The notes under the pieces were generated by a model. That model did not search any database, was not told the origin of the DNA, and saw only the letters and a program-made list of their open reading frames with translations. A program made the position numbers and the translations under genes. 64,000 nucleotides of DNA from Channa striata (lineage: Eukaryota; Chordata; Actinopteri; Anabantiformes; Channidae), in contig CM065174.1 in NCBI GenBank assembly GCA_033026295.1, forward strand, positions 27,521,720 to 27,585,719. The letters run 5' to 3'. Positions 22,561 through 33,605 of this stretch are shown here, piece after piece (the first letter of the stretch is position 1; each line of letters starts with the position of its first letter).

Positions 22561-24954
22561 AAGTCAAGTATTGATTTCTCTTTTCATCAAGCCCAAAATC
22601 TCACATTATAAAACAAAGCAACATATTATAATTGTTATACTGTGCATGATTGCTGCTGTAATAGTTAGTGTCTCATTTCAACATACATGTGAGAGTTCTG
22701 ATTAGACGAATAGATGGAATCCAATGATTATTACATGGAAAATTAGCTTTGTCTAATACCTATTAATACACCGTAAGAACACACAACAACAATTAGGAAT
22801 TCAGTCATGCATTATCTGGACATTGTAGCGTTGAATTAATATAACATCACATGATCCCATTTACATAACTAAGCGGGTGTATACAAGGTGTGCATAAATA
22901 TGTAACATGTATGTGTAAAATACAGAATTGATAGAAGAATATGACATTGTGTTTTAACTTTCAGACAACAGATTAATGCCGTTTAATTTCTTTCTACAGA
23001 CGAGTACCTTCGGGATGCACTTATATTTTCCACCCATGGGTGGCAATGTCGTGCCTTGTTACTCTCTCTAACCCTTTATTTTATAACTTTGTCATTTCTT
23101 GTCGTAGAAAGGACGGTATCATGTCAAATTGTTCCAAATTTGCTTCTGAAGACATTTGTGTGGGTTTTAAGAAGCTTGATAACTGATTTGTCCTTGTTTT
23201 GGGGTTTGAGTTCAAACAAAGTCTTTCTGTCTCAAGTTGTTTCACACCTCAAGTTTTATGGTTGTTTTGCCGATTCCTTTCCAGCGAGCTGGTACCATCT
23301 TGATAAGAACCTCATTTGCAAGTGAGTTAGGAGACAGTCTTGGGTCTGGTAGATGAAAAACTCACAGCGAATTTTTATGCTAATTGCACGAGTGTCAATT
23401 CGTGGCTTTACTCAGTTGTCTTGGTGTTATCTGGTGCTGGGGAGGATTAGTGGTGAATTCTTTTATTGTCGGGTCCGTCTACCTCCCCCTAGTTTTCAAC
23501 ATGGAGGTTGAATTCCAAACTGTCTCTGGATGCTACACTACAAACACTGATGAATGTGCTGGCACAGACAGATCTAACAGGCAGCTGATCTGTATTGTAC
23601 AGCAGAAGCTAAATGACTGCTCACTGGATAAACTACAGTTACAGGAAAAATTCACACTCGTCTCCTCCGCATGTGAAAACAGCCGTGTATGCATTTAAAT
23701 CACAATAAACAGGTGATTAAAAACTGACTGTAATATAGTTCTCACATACTCCGACTAACAAACTTGCCGCTGCCTCATGTTGCTGCGGATCCTTGAAGCA
23801 TCCTGCGCAGTGAGGCTTATCCATCACGGCTTAGCAGCAACCCTGAGCATACATCAGTCCGATAACTGGAGGGGTCGGGTGGAAATTGATTTACAGATAA
23901 CTAAGTAATAGATCGCTTCATATTGAGTTTTGCCTCTTTGTGCGGGCAGACAACTGGACCCATGTAGGATTCTGTCTCAAGACTCATGTTGCCTATTCTA
24001 TTAAGTAAAAGCTGTCCTGCTTCATGTTTAGTATTAGTTTACAACAGCTAATTACTGTACTACTCCATCATATAGAGAAATACTGTGACTGTGTGCACAG
24101 ACACAAATAATGAACGTCACACTACAGATGAAACAGACATATGGTTGTGTTGTTGTGTGAAAAATATACGCTTTTTAACCAGCCACACAGAAAACATCCA
24201 GTCTTATACAAGTTCTTGCGGCTCACACAGACCAGCAGTATGGACAGTCCTGTTGAACCGGGCGTCACATGATTCACATGTGCAGTTGCATTATTTTCCT
24301 GCATATTTTATACGGAGTTCAAGAAAAACTGCTGCAAATGGAAAGAGGTCATCACATAGACCTATCCAAAATCATCGCAAATTGTTGTTATGTCAAGTGA
24401 CTGCACAAAAATCGGACAGTGTCTGTGTTCGTGATAAAAGAAAGTCTGTGTAGGTTCTATTGCAAACATCATTTACACAGCATACTGTACCCTCAGTTTA
24501 ACCATATACCACTGGTGCTGGGAAAAAATGCAACAGCAGGCGCAGCCAAAAGCATAACAGACTAGCATTAATGAAAAATCAGCCCAATGAGGGATTCTAA
24601 AATCATGAAAACGATTCTATGCATGTTACTTCAGGAATTCCTGTGTGACAAATCCGTGCGATTCACTGATTCACTTCAAGTACACGTCCCTCCCATGTGT
24701 TAAAGTAAGTTCATGTCCAGTGAACCAATAATATGAGCTTATATTTGGCTTTTCCTCCATAAATTAGAACTAAAGTTGGCCAACCAAACAACTTTCTGAG
24801 AAATTCATTACTCTATGCTTGTCTTGAAGTAGAAAGGATCTTCTCTACGAGACACAGCCAAGAAATTAAAGATTTCCTCAAAAGGTGTTCCCTGTAGTCC
24901 AAAGACATGCTGCAAGTGGATCCAATTACGACAGAAGATGCAGTGCAAGGCCCA
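22561..24954. other. Intron with no recognisable feature
   Basis: AT-rich intronic sequence. Frames at 23056-23698 and 24085-24453 (plus strand) have no domain or splice context that I recognise. Confidence 0.45.
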
Positions 24955-25510
24955 AGGGCACATCTGTCCGAGAAGACAAGTCCTTCCGAGTGTCCTCCTC
25001 GAGAAACACACATTCATTTCTCCTGAATTGGCTGCGTCGTTGAATAAATCAACTGTGAGTGCGAGGCGCAGGTCAGCTGGCCACATGTGCACAGTTGCCA
25101 AATCGAAGCAAAAACAGTGGACTTTAGATTACTGGAACAAAGTCTTGTGGACTGATGTGTCAACATTTGAGGTTTTTTCAACATGTGTTAGATGCAGAGG
25201 AAATGAACATGTGTTAGATGCCTGTCTAACAGCATCACTGAAGCCTGGAGATGATCTTAAGATGCCTTGGCAATGGGAGAGTGGGTGGTCTCAAAATACC
25301 CCTCCACACTCAGGGGACACGTCACTCCCTAATCGGATCTAACTTCATTTTGCAGCAAAACAGTGACTCTAAGCATTGTTCCTGGTTGTGTAGTAATTAT
25401 TTGGAAAAGAAAGTAGCTGCTGGAACATTGTTGGTGATGGCTTGGCTAGGTCAATCACCAGTTCTGAACCCCATCGATTACGTGCGGGAGAAGACGGGCC
25501 AAAGAGTAGA
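24955..25510 (+). pseudogene. Decayed Tc1-like transposase fragment
   Basis: Three frames together carry recognisable Tc1 transposase blocks in the right order. The first is a helix-turn-helix trace FISPELAASLNKSTVSARRR (about 25016-25075). Next comes WTLDYWNKVLWTDVSTFEVF (25118-25177), the family's WxxVLWTDESKFE block with the first catalytic Asp kept. Then, after a frame change, LIGSNFILQQNSDSKH (from 25329) and LGQSPVLNPIDY (about 25446-25480), equal to QQDNDPKH and SPDLNPIE in active enzymes. In the second block the first Asp is Asn, and in the last the catalytic Glu is Asp. The middle of the protein is largely deleted and there are at least two frame shifts. Terminal repeats were not found. 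It is inert debris inside the msi2 intron, in the opposite orientation to the host gene. Confidence 0.85.
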
Positions 25511-26902
25511 TTTTTGGGTATGAAAATTTGCTATTACACTTGTCAAATCAATAATGTAATGACCATGGACTAAATCAAATGAAAAGCAATGACGTATGTG
25601 CACTCAAGTGTCAAGGTGCTTCATAAGGACTACAGCTATTGCTGCAAGGATACAAATAAGTACAGGGCACAGGCCCCGTGACAAATGGTTGAGGTACTGT
25701 GGGTATTGTAAAGAAACTATAGTGTAACTCATCCACTTTGTACATTCTGTACTTTGTTTCCAGCGTTTCAGAATGCACCTTAATCGGGGTGCAGTGGACG
25801 GTGATCGCTGAAGGTCAAGTTTTGCATAAAAGCATAAAAAACCTACCTTTCTGTCCTGACAAGTAAACGTTTTGTGTGAGGCAGAGGCAGCAGAGGCAGT
25901 GGTACTGTCACCCTCATACACAGTTTGCCTTGTAGGTGGGACAACGTCCAATGACATCAGCTGATTCTCATCACCGACAGGATGATGATTGTACTGTACA
26001 CTTGGATTGAATGTGGTGCATTTGCTTTTAGACACATCAGGCATTAACACCGGAGCATGTACTCAACACACCGCAAGAGGAATTTATATGGGTGAAAAGA
26101 TGACAACCAATCTTCCTCTTTCCCATGGGCATTGTAGAGAAAGGCCTTCCTTTTTCTGCCAAACCGAGATGATATATCAACACTCCACCACATTTACCAA
26201 CTTTATGTTTGTGACGGCTAGTAGCCCAACCTGTGGTTAAATCGGCGTGACTGTAGAGGCGACATGAAAGTGGGATTAGAGGGAGGGGCATTGTGATTTC
26301 CAACCAAAAGTTATAAATTCTGACGAGCCAAAAACTTCTTTGTGGACTGTCCTACGTGGAAGCTTCTATCCGTCTCCTCATTTGATGTCTTTCTAGACTT
26401 TTAGCCAAATTACAGCAGTGTGTTTCAGAGCCAGACAAGCTCTCGCCCTCTGTGCACCCTCATCTCTGTGCTTTTTCAGCTCACTCAGAGGCACAGAGAT
26501 GAATTCCTTTCTCCGCTGAGAGGCACATATACTTCCCATTCAGTGGAGAATTTTAAAGACAGCCCAAATGAATCGTAATGAGAATATTTCTTGAGACTGT
26601 ACAAAACACCCCGGTTCATGCTTATCAGCTAAGACTGAGGCACAAAGTTCACTGGGAAAATTCACTGTGATGTCCAAACTACTCGGTGTTCTTCACAGAC
26701 AAGCCTCCGTTCCTTACACTTCACACTTTTGTTGTGTTTTGTTTAGCAGCAGAAATACAAAACCCTTTCTGCTCAGATTACACTTTAATCTGTATCAAAC
26801 ATGGCCTTAATTCTCCGCACTGCAGAAACGCCTTTAGAAAGTGTCGCCAACAAATCTTTGTGTTCACCTCTCAACCAGAAAGATAACTCTTTCCCATAAT
26901 AA
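25511..26902. other. Intron with one uncertain minus-strand coding relic
   Basis: Two minus-strand frames (26303-26037 and 26050-25604) abut with a frame change near 26045. They contain short words that weakly recall piggyBac-type transposases. The match is too poor to annotate as a feature and is discussed as a finding. The segment at 26380-26680 is non-repetitive intron. Confidence 0.35.
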
Positions 26903-27010
26903 ATGATAAATGGTCTGCTTATACAGCGCTTTTATCCAAAGCCCTTTACAATCTTGCTTCTCATTCACCCATTCACACACACTCACTCACTCACACACCA
27001 GTGTTGATGG
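26903..27010 (-). repeat. SINE-like repeat fragment (AAATGGTCTGC...CAGCGCTTT tail)
   Basis: The words 'gataaatggtctgcttatacagcgctttta' (split), 'ccctttacaatc' and 'cattcacccattcacacacactca' match the tail of a tRNA-derived fish SINE in reverse orientation. Only the tail part is recognisable. A fuller copy is at 39772-39990. Confidence 0.65.
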
Positions 27011-27159
27011 CTTCTGCTTGCTCAGACCGACTTGACTTGCTCACAGTGTCTTTGCAGGCCAAGTTTGGATTAGACAACAGTTGGATGCGAAAGCCATGGA
27101 TACAGATGTGGTGGCTTGGTAATTCTTATTTCATTAAACTTTTACTACAAGTAACTGTT

Positions 27160-28245
27160 GCACATACAGGCTCATAAAGAGATGTGGGCCTGGACACACA
27201 AAGCAGCTGACAATATTGTTGGGAAATATAGATTGCCAGCTTACGAATACGTGATATTGAAATGCAGACTGTTCCTCCTATTGGGGAAGTTTATAGCCAT
27301 CATAATCACGGCTGTGTATAACCCACAAGCAGATGCTATGCTAGCCCTGGAGAAATTCAATGACTCCCCTGACAGCCAGCTGAATGCCCATTCACAGAGG
27401 GTCGTACTCCCAGCAGGACAACTCTATATTGTAATGCCCAGATTTACAAATGTGTACACAAAACTACTCCATCCGCACATCTTGTTCTATCAGGCGACTG
27501 AAACCTTGTGCAGAACAAGGCGCCTCACCTGATTAAAGATCACAGCTCATTTGATTTCAGACAGGCACCGAAACTGTGCTAGCCACTACAACAAGAGAGG
27601 TTCCAAAGTCAAAAGCCATCGCTGGACATACAAAACACAAAATCTCCCCGGGGAACAATGAGCTGCTTTCAGGTCAAGTGACTTCTTGGCTAACATGAAT
27701 GCTAAAGTCGAACTAAAGGTCATTAGAGAGGCTGCACACAAATAGAGACAAATACAAAACAATACAGAAATACATGAAAGCATAAACAGACTAAAGACGT
27801 ACTCCACAAATCAACTGTAAAGGTGGAGCACCCATCAAAGAACCTCCGAAGGAGCAAGAACCCGTGCAACAGCACCACCAGACCCAGTTTTAGGCCGGTG
27901 ACCGAGCGTATGGACTGATGAATTAGCGGAGGTATTCACAAACATTTTAAGCTGCTGTTCAAATCCACAACCACTGTTCTGGTGGACAGATGTGACCCCA
28001 ACCACCCGGCAGTTTTAAAGTGATTTGACAGACTTGCCCCAGCATCCTCATCAATAAGGACAACCGGGGGTTCTCCTGCATAGCAAAGATACCTACTGAT
28101 AGTGCTGTCTTGACTGCATTACACACAGCTTAAGCCACGTGAAGTACCCAAACACCTACGTTTGGATGCTATTTATAGATTTAGGCTCTAGATTAATCCC
28201 TCACAAAGTAGAACACAAACTGGGCCTAGGCTTCCTACCCTGCCC
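27160..28245 (+). pseudogene. Decayed non-LTR retrotransposon (LINE) with endonuclease and reverse-transcriptase traces
   Basis: The frame at 27158-27532 contains FIAIIITAVYNPQADAMLALEKFNDS followed by a degraded form of the AGDFN block (VVLPAGQLY). This is the pattern of the AP-type endonuclease of fish CR1/L2-clade LINEs, where the consensus runs ITAVYIPPQA...AGDFN. Further on, around 28085-28245 and across frame changes, the sequence reads TDSAVLTALHTA and then TYVWMLFIDLGSRLIPHK, which corresponds to the reverse-transcriptase block 'STDDAV...HTAL...TYVRMLFIDFSSAFNTI'. Key catalytic residues and the frame are lost. The element is similar in style to Rex1/Babar LINEs, but the exact family is inferred. 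It lies antisense to msi2. Confidence 0.8.
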
Positions 28246-30339
28246 ATGGCTTATGGGCTTCTAAACCAGCAGACCACAAACTGTGAGAAAAGGCAATCGC
28301 CCTCATTCGGAACACAGAGCACCGCAGAGCGGTGTGCTTAGTCCAGTCCTTTTCTTCCGGCCTCCAACACTCGAGCGCGTTGGCTCTGTCAGTGTTTCTT
28401 AACGTTACTGTTTTTATTGCTTCATTATTCTTTTTGGCCTGTGCTTTTGTTTCTACTACTACTCTCAAGTTGCTTTGAAAATGTCTTTCTTGACAGTACA
28501 CAGCACATTCAGAGGTGTGGTGTTGTGGTGCAGGTAGGGATTCTGCCAGTTATGAAGCCACTCTGACGGTGAGCACACAGCAGCAGAGCGAGGCCCAAAC
28601 ACTAAGCAGCTGTTGGTGTTACTGACAGTCACAGAAAGGATGTGTCCTCTCTGCACCACAATGAGCCAACCACTTGACAAATCCTCACTTTGATTAATCT
28701 CTCTTATTCCACCCAAGCACAAAGCCAACAAAAGTTATATTAACATTTGCTGAGGTAGGTCAATATGCGTGTAATATTGATGGGAATTTTCCATTAAAAT
28801 CAGACCAAGACCGGATAGAATTCTGTGTGTGCTGCTCTTTGGTCATTAGGGCATATGAGCGAAAAACACTCCACAGGGCCTGGCACACACAGGGACAGAC
28901 ACCATCCATCCCAGTGCTAAATATAGAACTTTTTCCATGCAGAGTGGCAAAGTCACTTCACAGGACACACACACACACAAGCACTGAGTGACAGCAAGGC
29001 CCTGCACCATGATCTGTGCACAGTTCTAGTGGACACATGAAAGTGTCAGAGTGCGACAGCAGACACACTGACAGAACAGCCTGTTCTCATTCCCAGGGTG
29101 TCAGAAAGCACCTCTTTGTCCGGGCCTTTGGTGTTACACGCTGACACTCGCGGTCCCCTCCTGCATCTGTAACACACTCACAGGGCTTTCAGTCAAGTGC
29201 AATGGAAACTCCGGGGCTTCAGTATTTGACGTACTATATGGGGGCTGGACAGAACAACAGACACAGGACTTTCCCACAGGGGACTGGGCTTGAACTACAG
29301 TGCAAGGTGTGCACTTTAATTACCAATGTTCATTATGTAACAAAGATGTATGTCATAAAGTTACGCCCCTGTCTTGGGGGTAAGAGTGCAACACACAATT
29401 AAAAGTGAGGTGGTTCCCTCCCGGTCCCCAAACCAAAATACACAACTCAATTGTACCTATAAACAGTGCAATGGATTCTATAATCCAGCGGTAAGGTGAA
29501 GCTCAGGGTGAATCAAGGCCAAAACAACAAACCAACGAATCTACTTCCCGATGACAGTGCTGACTAGTCCCTAAAGCACAAAACAACTCCCTCAAGTGAA
29601 AAAAAAGAGAAAACTGTGGAAAAGAAAATGGCCGTTCACCCCTACTTTCATACAGATAATATTTACAAAAGATGGTGCTAATAATACTATTTACAGAATA
29701 TACAAACAAGTACCCAAAATGGCACCGACCCTACTTAATCACTAAGACAAAAACACAGTTTGGAGGCCGAGGACAGAACCATTGCAGTCAGTGAGTCCTT
29801 GTGGTGATTGGAACCAGACTTTTTAAATATCAGCAAGGTAGTCGGACCAATCAGCTCCGGCCCTGCCCCCCAGTCCAGCCAATGAGAGATGTCACCACCT
29901 AGAACTCTCACACACAGATCCACACAAGCAAAGAGCACTCACTCCCACTCAAAAACACTCACACAAAACACAACTGAAAAAGACAAACATCAATAGCATA
30001 CGGCCAGGGCATATGTAGCTACAATACTTACCATTGGGATTTTGCCTATTTTATATCTTAACCTTTTGTGCCAAACTCTAACTCCGTTGTGTTTGTGCGC
30101 AAAGCTGTCATGGCGGGAGTCTGACAAGCACTCCTGGGGCATTCAATAGCACCCCAAAGAATATCTATGGGACCACTGCGAGATGCCGAAGGATGTTAAA
30201 AGCGGCAATATTGGCATCCTCATCTGTCGCTGTGGGATGAGAATGTGTTTGATAGAATGCAAAATGAAATATGAATGAGGCAGTCGCATTTAGAGGGTCA
30301 CACAAGGTTGGAATCCTGTGTAGAACCTGAGCATCAATA
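28246..30339. other. Intron with no recognisable feature
   Basis: Intronic sequence with a CA run of six units at about 28968-28979. Small frames on both strands (for example 28235-28731 minus) are not recognisable. Confidence 0.45.
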
Positions 30340-30440
30340 GTTAAACAAGGCCCTGAGACAGACTGGAGGCGTGCCCAGGGTTTGCCCTGCCCCCGCGAAC
30401 CTACACAGGACCGGTGCTTACCGACGATGGATGGACAGTT
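30340..30440 (-). repeat. Abundant teleost dispersed repeat, copy 2 (fragment, reverse)
   Basis: Reads 'gccctgagacagactggagg', 'gtgcccagggtttgccctgcc', 'ccccgcgaacct', then 'gacgatggatgga'. This is the reverse complement of the first part of the repeat at 6202-6505 (CATCCATC...GGGG...CCCAGCT). The remainder of the repeat is missing or unrecognisable. Confidence 0.65.
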
Positions 30441-33066
30441 AAAGAGATCCTGCCTTTGTAAGGGCGGGTCAACAGTCATTCAGCAATTATTGTCAAAAGC
30501 ATTTTGATCATAAACAGATGATAGTCTTGGCTTGGCTATCAGGAAAAAATGCAGACATTACAGTACATTTTGAAATATGCATTTCTCAACCCGAACAAAA
30601 ATATTACTAAATTAAATTAAATGTTTCAGAGGACACTAGTTATAACCCAGTTAAACAGTTGGTAAAAGGTCACACATCCGATTGTTGCAAAGTTTATATC
30701 GACCCCGACTCCTGCTCTTTCAGATAGTAGCTTGTTGATTTGTCTTCTCGGTGCAGTTTTCATCTGGATTCTGGACGCTCCAGATACGGAGCTATTCATA
30801 CTACAATTACAGTGACTTTTGAAACCAGTTGGCTGCACTAGTTATGATGCAGGTGAGTTACCTTGAAGGGCTTTAATACTTTTGCAATTGATTACTCGCT
30901 ATTTTATGTGTAATTCTGATTATTTTGTAAACATCCATTATTTTTCATTGACAAGGTAAAGATGTTTTTTGTAATTTGAATCAAACATACAAATTGAATC
31001 GTCCACGATTCAACGTTGTAAAAAAGTAAGAAGGTAAAACGTCTATGGGTGTCATATCATAACAGATGGATGAATACATTTGCTTCCTGAGAGCAGCAAC
31101 ACAAGTTGGATTTTCTTTAATGTTTAGTCACTCCATCACTGATAGAAAAATTGAAAATGGTCATAAGAAATAACTACTGTCATCCATGCTTCCACTACAG
31201 TCAACCGTAACATAAAGACAAAGAAAAAGATCATATTCCCAAAGATTAGTAGCACAATCCTCAGAGGCGTTAACAGCCAGGCTAATTGCAATGGCGGAAG
31301 AATGTTGAAAACAACAGAGCAGGTGCTGACATCCAGTGAGAGGAGGAAGGGAGTGAAAAGCTTTCAGCCAAAGACGTGCCAAAGGATTCAATAGCTGCTA
31401 ATCAGAGCAGTTTGTTTTCTCGGTGCAGAGTAGCGGCATCCAGACGACTTATTGACTGGCTACGATGTATTTAAAGAGCGAATGTGAATCACCCATTCAA
31501 GCATGAGCTGGCACAGAGCCGTGCAGCGCTGCAGTCCCACACTCACGCACTGAAAGAATCATCACGGAGAAAATGTATCTGGGAAACAAATCTGAGACAT
31601 TAGCTCACATTCTCCATGCAGATTAATAATAATGGTCGACATTACCAGCTCAGCTCACGCAACTCGAGCGAAGGAGAAAAGCGAACTTTGTGCAGGAGTC
31701 GTTGACTAGGGTTACATACACCGGATCTTCCCATTCTTGATCCGGGTCAGAGGAGAGCTGGGTAACGTCAGTCACACAGAATGCTTTGGTCTTCTCATAC
31801 TCTGCATTTCCTCTTGACTTCAGCACTTTTAATACACCCCAGCAGTGACAGAGGAACGGTGAATCTGTTAGTGTCCAATTCAGGTCATTACTGAGTGAAA
31901 TGTCAGGAAGGACATTCTGCTTCGTGGTTTGAGCTGTTTGAGTGATCAAATGCTGAATATTGCTCTCTCGTCTATTTTTGTTCGCAGTTAATCTAAACGA
32001 TATTTAACCGCACAGCTGGACTGGAAGCTGACGCTTTATTAACAGGAATGAGCAAAGAACTGACTCCAGTTTTTTTTGTGTACACACAAGTGTTGCGTGA
32101 AGAGGTGCACACATACCAACAATCATGTTACAGCACTTCTAAAAATATGTACATGTCCAGCGTTCAAGCTGTGCAGCATACTGGGGCAAATGTGATTATC
32201 AGCTATGATTTTGGCATTCAATGATTATAAAAACAAGATAACTACAATCACACAGTCATTGTGCTGTATTCCCAATCACAATTACGCTCATGTTTTGTCG
32301 TGTGTTAGAAATCCAGCGTATCCCTTTACTTTAGAGTTGTGCACTTCGCCCAAACTTGCTTTCAGCCAAAGTGATTTAGCCAAACGTGACAAAAGTCACT
32401 GTGACAAAAAGTACAGAAACTGGTAGTTTAATAGATTACATGTTGACTTTGTAACGCGATACACTCAACACCGATTAACTGATGACAACAAAAAGCATAG
32501 CTGAATTCAAACTCTGCCGTCCTAACGTAAGATCTGGTTTCATGCGTAACATCTGCAGCAACAAAGGTTAGACACAGACGTCACCTGAAGTTAAACCGCT
32601 TTTCTTCATATTCATGTGCAGACTCACAGTCAACACATGAAACACTCCACAAAGTCTGTCACATCAAACCTTATTTTGAAAGGTTCTTTCACTTGCCACA
32701 TTCTCTTCCCTGTAATACATCCATTGGTTGGAGCAGTGTAGCAGACAAACACATTATGTCACGGGCCGTAAAACCACAAAAGAAGGAGGGAGACAGTTAG
32801 GTGGCTTGTTCAAAATTGCATGAAGTTGACACAAATTGTTTGAAGGTGAGTGGACGTACGTGACTGTATTTGCCATATTACAAATACAGCAAAGGCCAGT
32901 AAACCTGCTCCACTGCGAACGTATATGTCAGGCAACGTTTCTGCAGGACAGGCCACTTAGGATAACTTCACCGTCTGGTGACTGAAAGGCTTATTTTGGT
33001 TCAAACTATACAGTCACCCGAAAGCTGAGACGAGGAAATATAACGAAGCATATGTAGCGCTTCCAA
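30441..33066. other. Intron with no recognisable feature
   Basis: AT-rich intron. A 10-bp direct repeat cactagttat at 30634-30643 and 30836-30845 brackets a 192-bp segment and could mark an old insertion, but no element ends are visible. Open frames at 31161-31949 (minus) have no domain. Confidence 0.4.
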
Positions 33067-33104
33067 CCCCCCCCCCCCGTGTGATTTGAGTCACGGGGGG
33101 GGGG
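33067..33104. repeat. C12/G10 perfect inverted repeat
   Basis: Twelve C (33067-33078), GTG, a 10-nt loop (33082-33091), CAC, then ten G (33095-33104). The arms can form a stem of 13 GC-rich pairs. The runs are also capable of G-quadruplex, i-motif or triplex-type structures. Confidence 0.95.
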
Positions 33105-33580
33105 AATTGTTTTCTTTTAGCTAGTGGGGGGCTTAACAGAAAATAATTGGAAAACATTGGCATTAATTGAAGCTGCCATATGAGGCTTTTTTGAATTGTA
33201 ATTGTGGATGTCCACGGTTAAAAAAGATCCAAAGGGTTTTGCATTGTAAATCATACAAACCTATTTTAGCAGAACATCAGAATAAAATATGGACTGAAAA
33301 TTATTCATAATATAGCTTCTTTAAATATGCATTACTAAATCAACCTCAGTCAGACAAGTAAACTATACGTCTAAAGTAGGTCAGCAGATGTGACCGGCCA
33401 GGACCGAACTACTCAGTGTCATCAGATTCCCGGGAAAAAGCAGAGAAGTGTGTGGCACCACATTTTCCATCTGAGCTCATCTCCACCTTGGAAGCAGCCT
33501 GCACATCCTTGACTAATTTACAGTTTACTGAGAAACGTGAGAGCCGCCTTTCGTCGGGCTGTCAGAGCAGGTGCGAGCGG

Positions 33581-33605
33581 CCTCCTCCTCCTCCTCCTCC
33601 TCCTC
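33581..33605. repeat. (CCT)n microsatellite
   Basis: About eight CTC/CCT units inside a GC-richer patch (33420-33780). In one frame the repeat encodes poly-Leu, giving a false signal-peptide look (frame at 33537-33779); in another it encodes poly-Pro. Confidence 0.95.

Noticed and set aside
26930..27000. Possible CRISPR-like or satellite array from repeated CACTCA words
   Set aside because: It is a low-complexity tail of a SINE-like repeat; there are no regular repeats and spacers, and this is vertebrate DNA.
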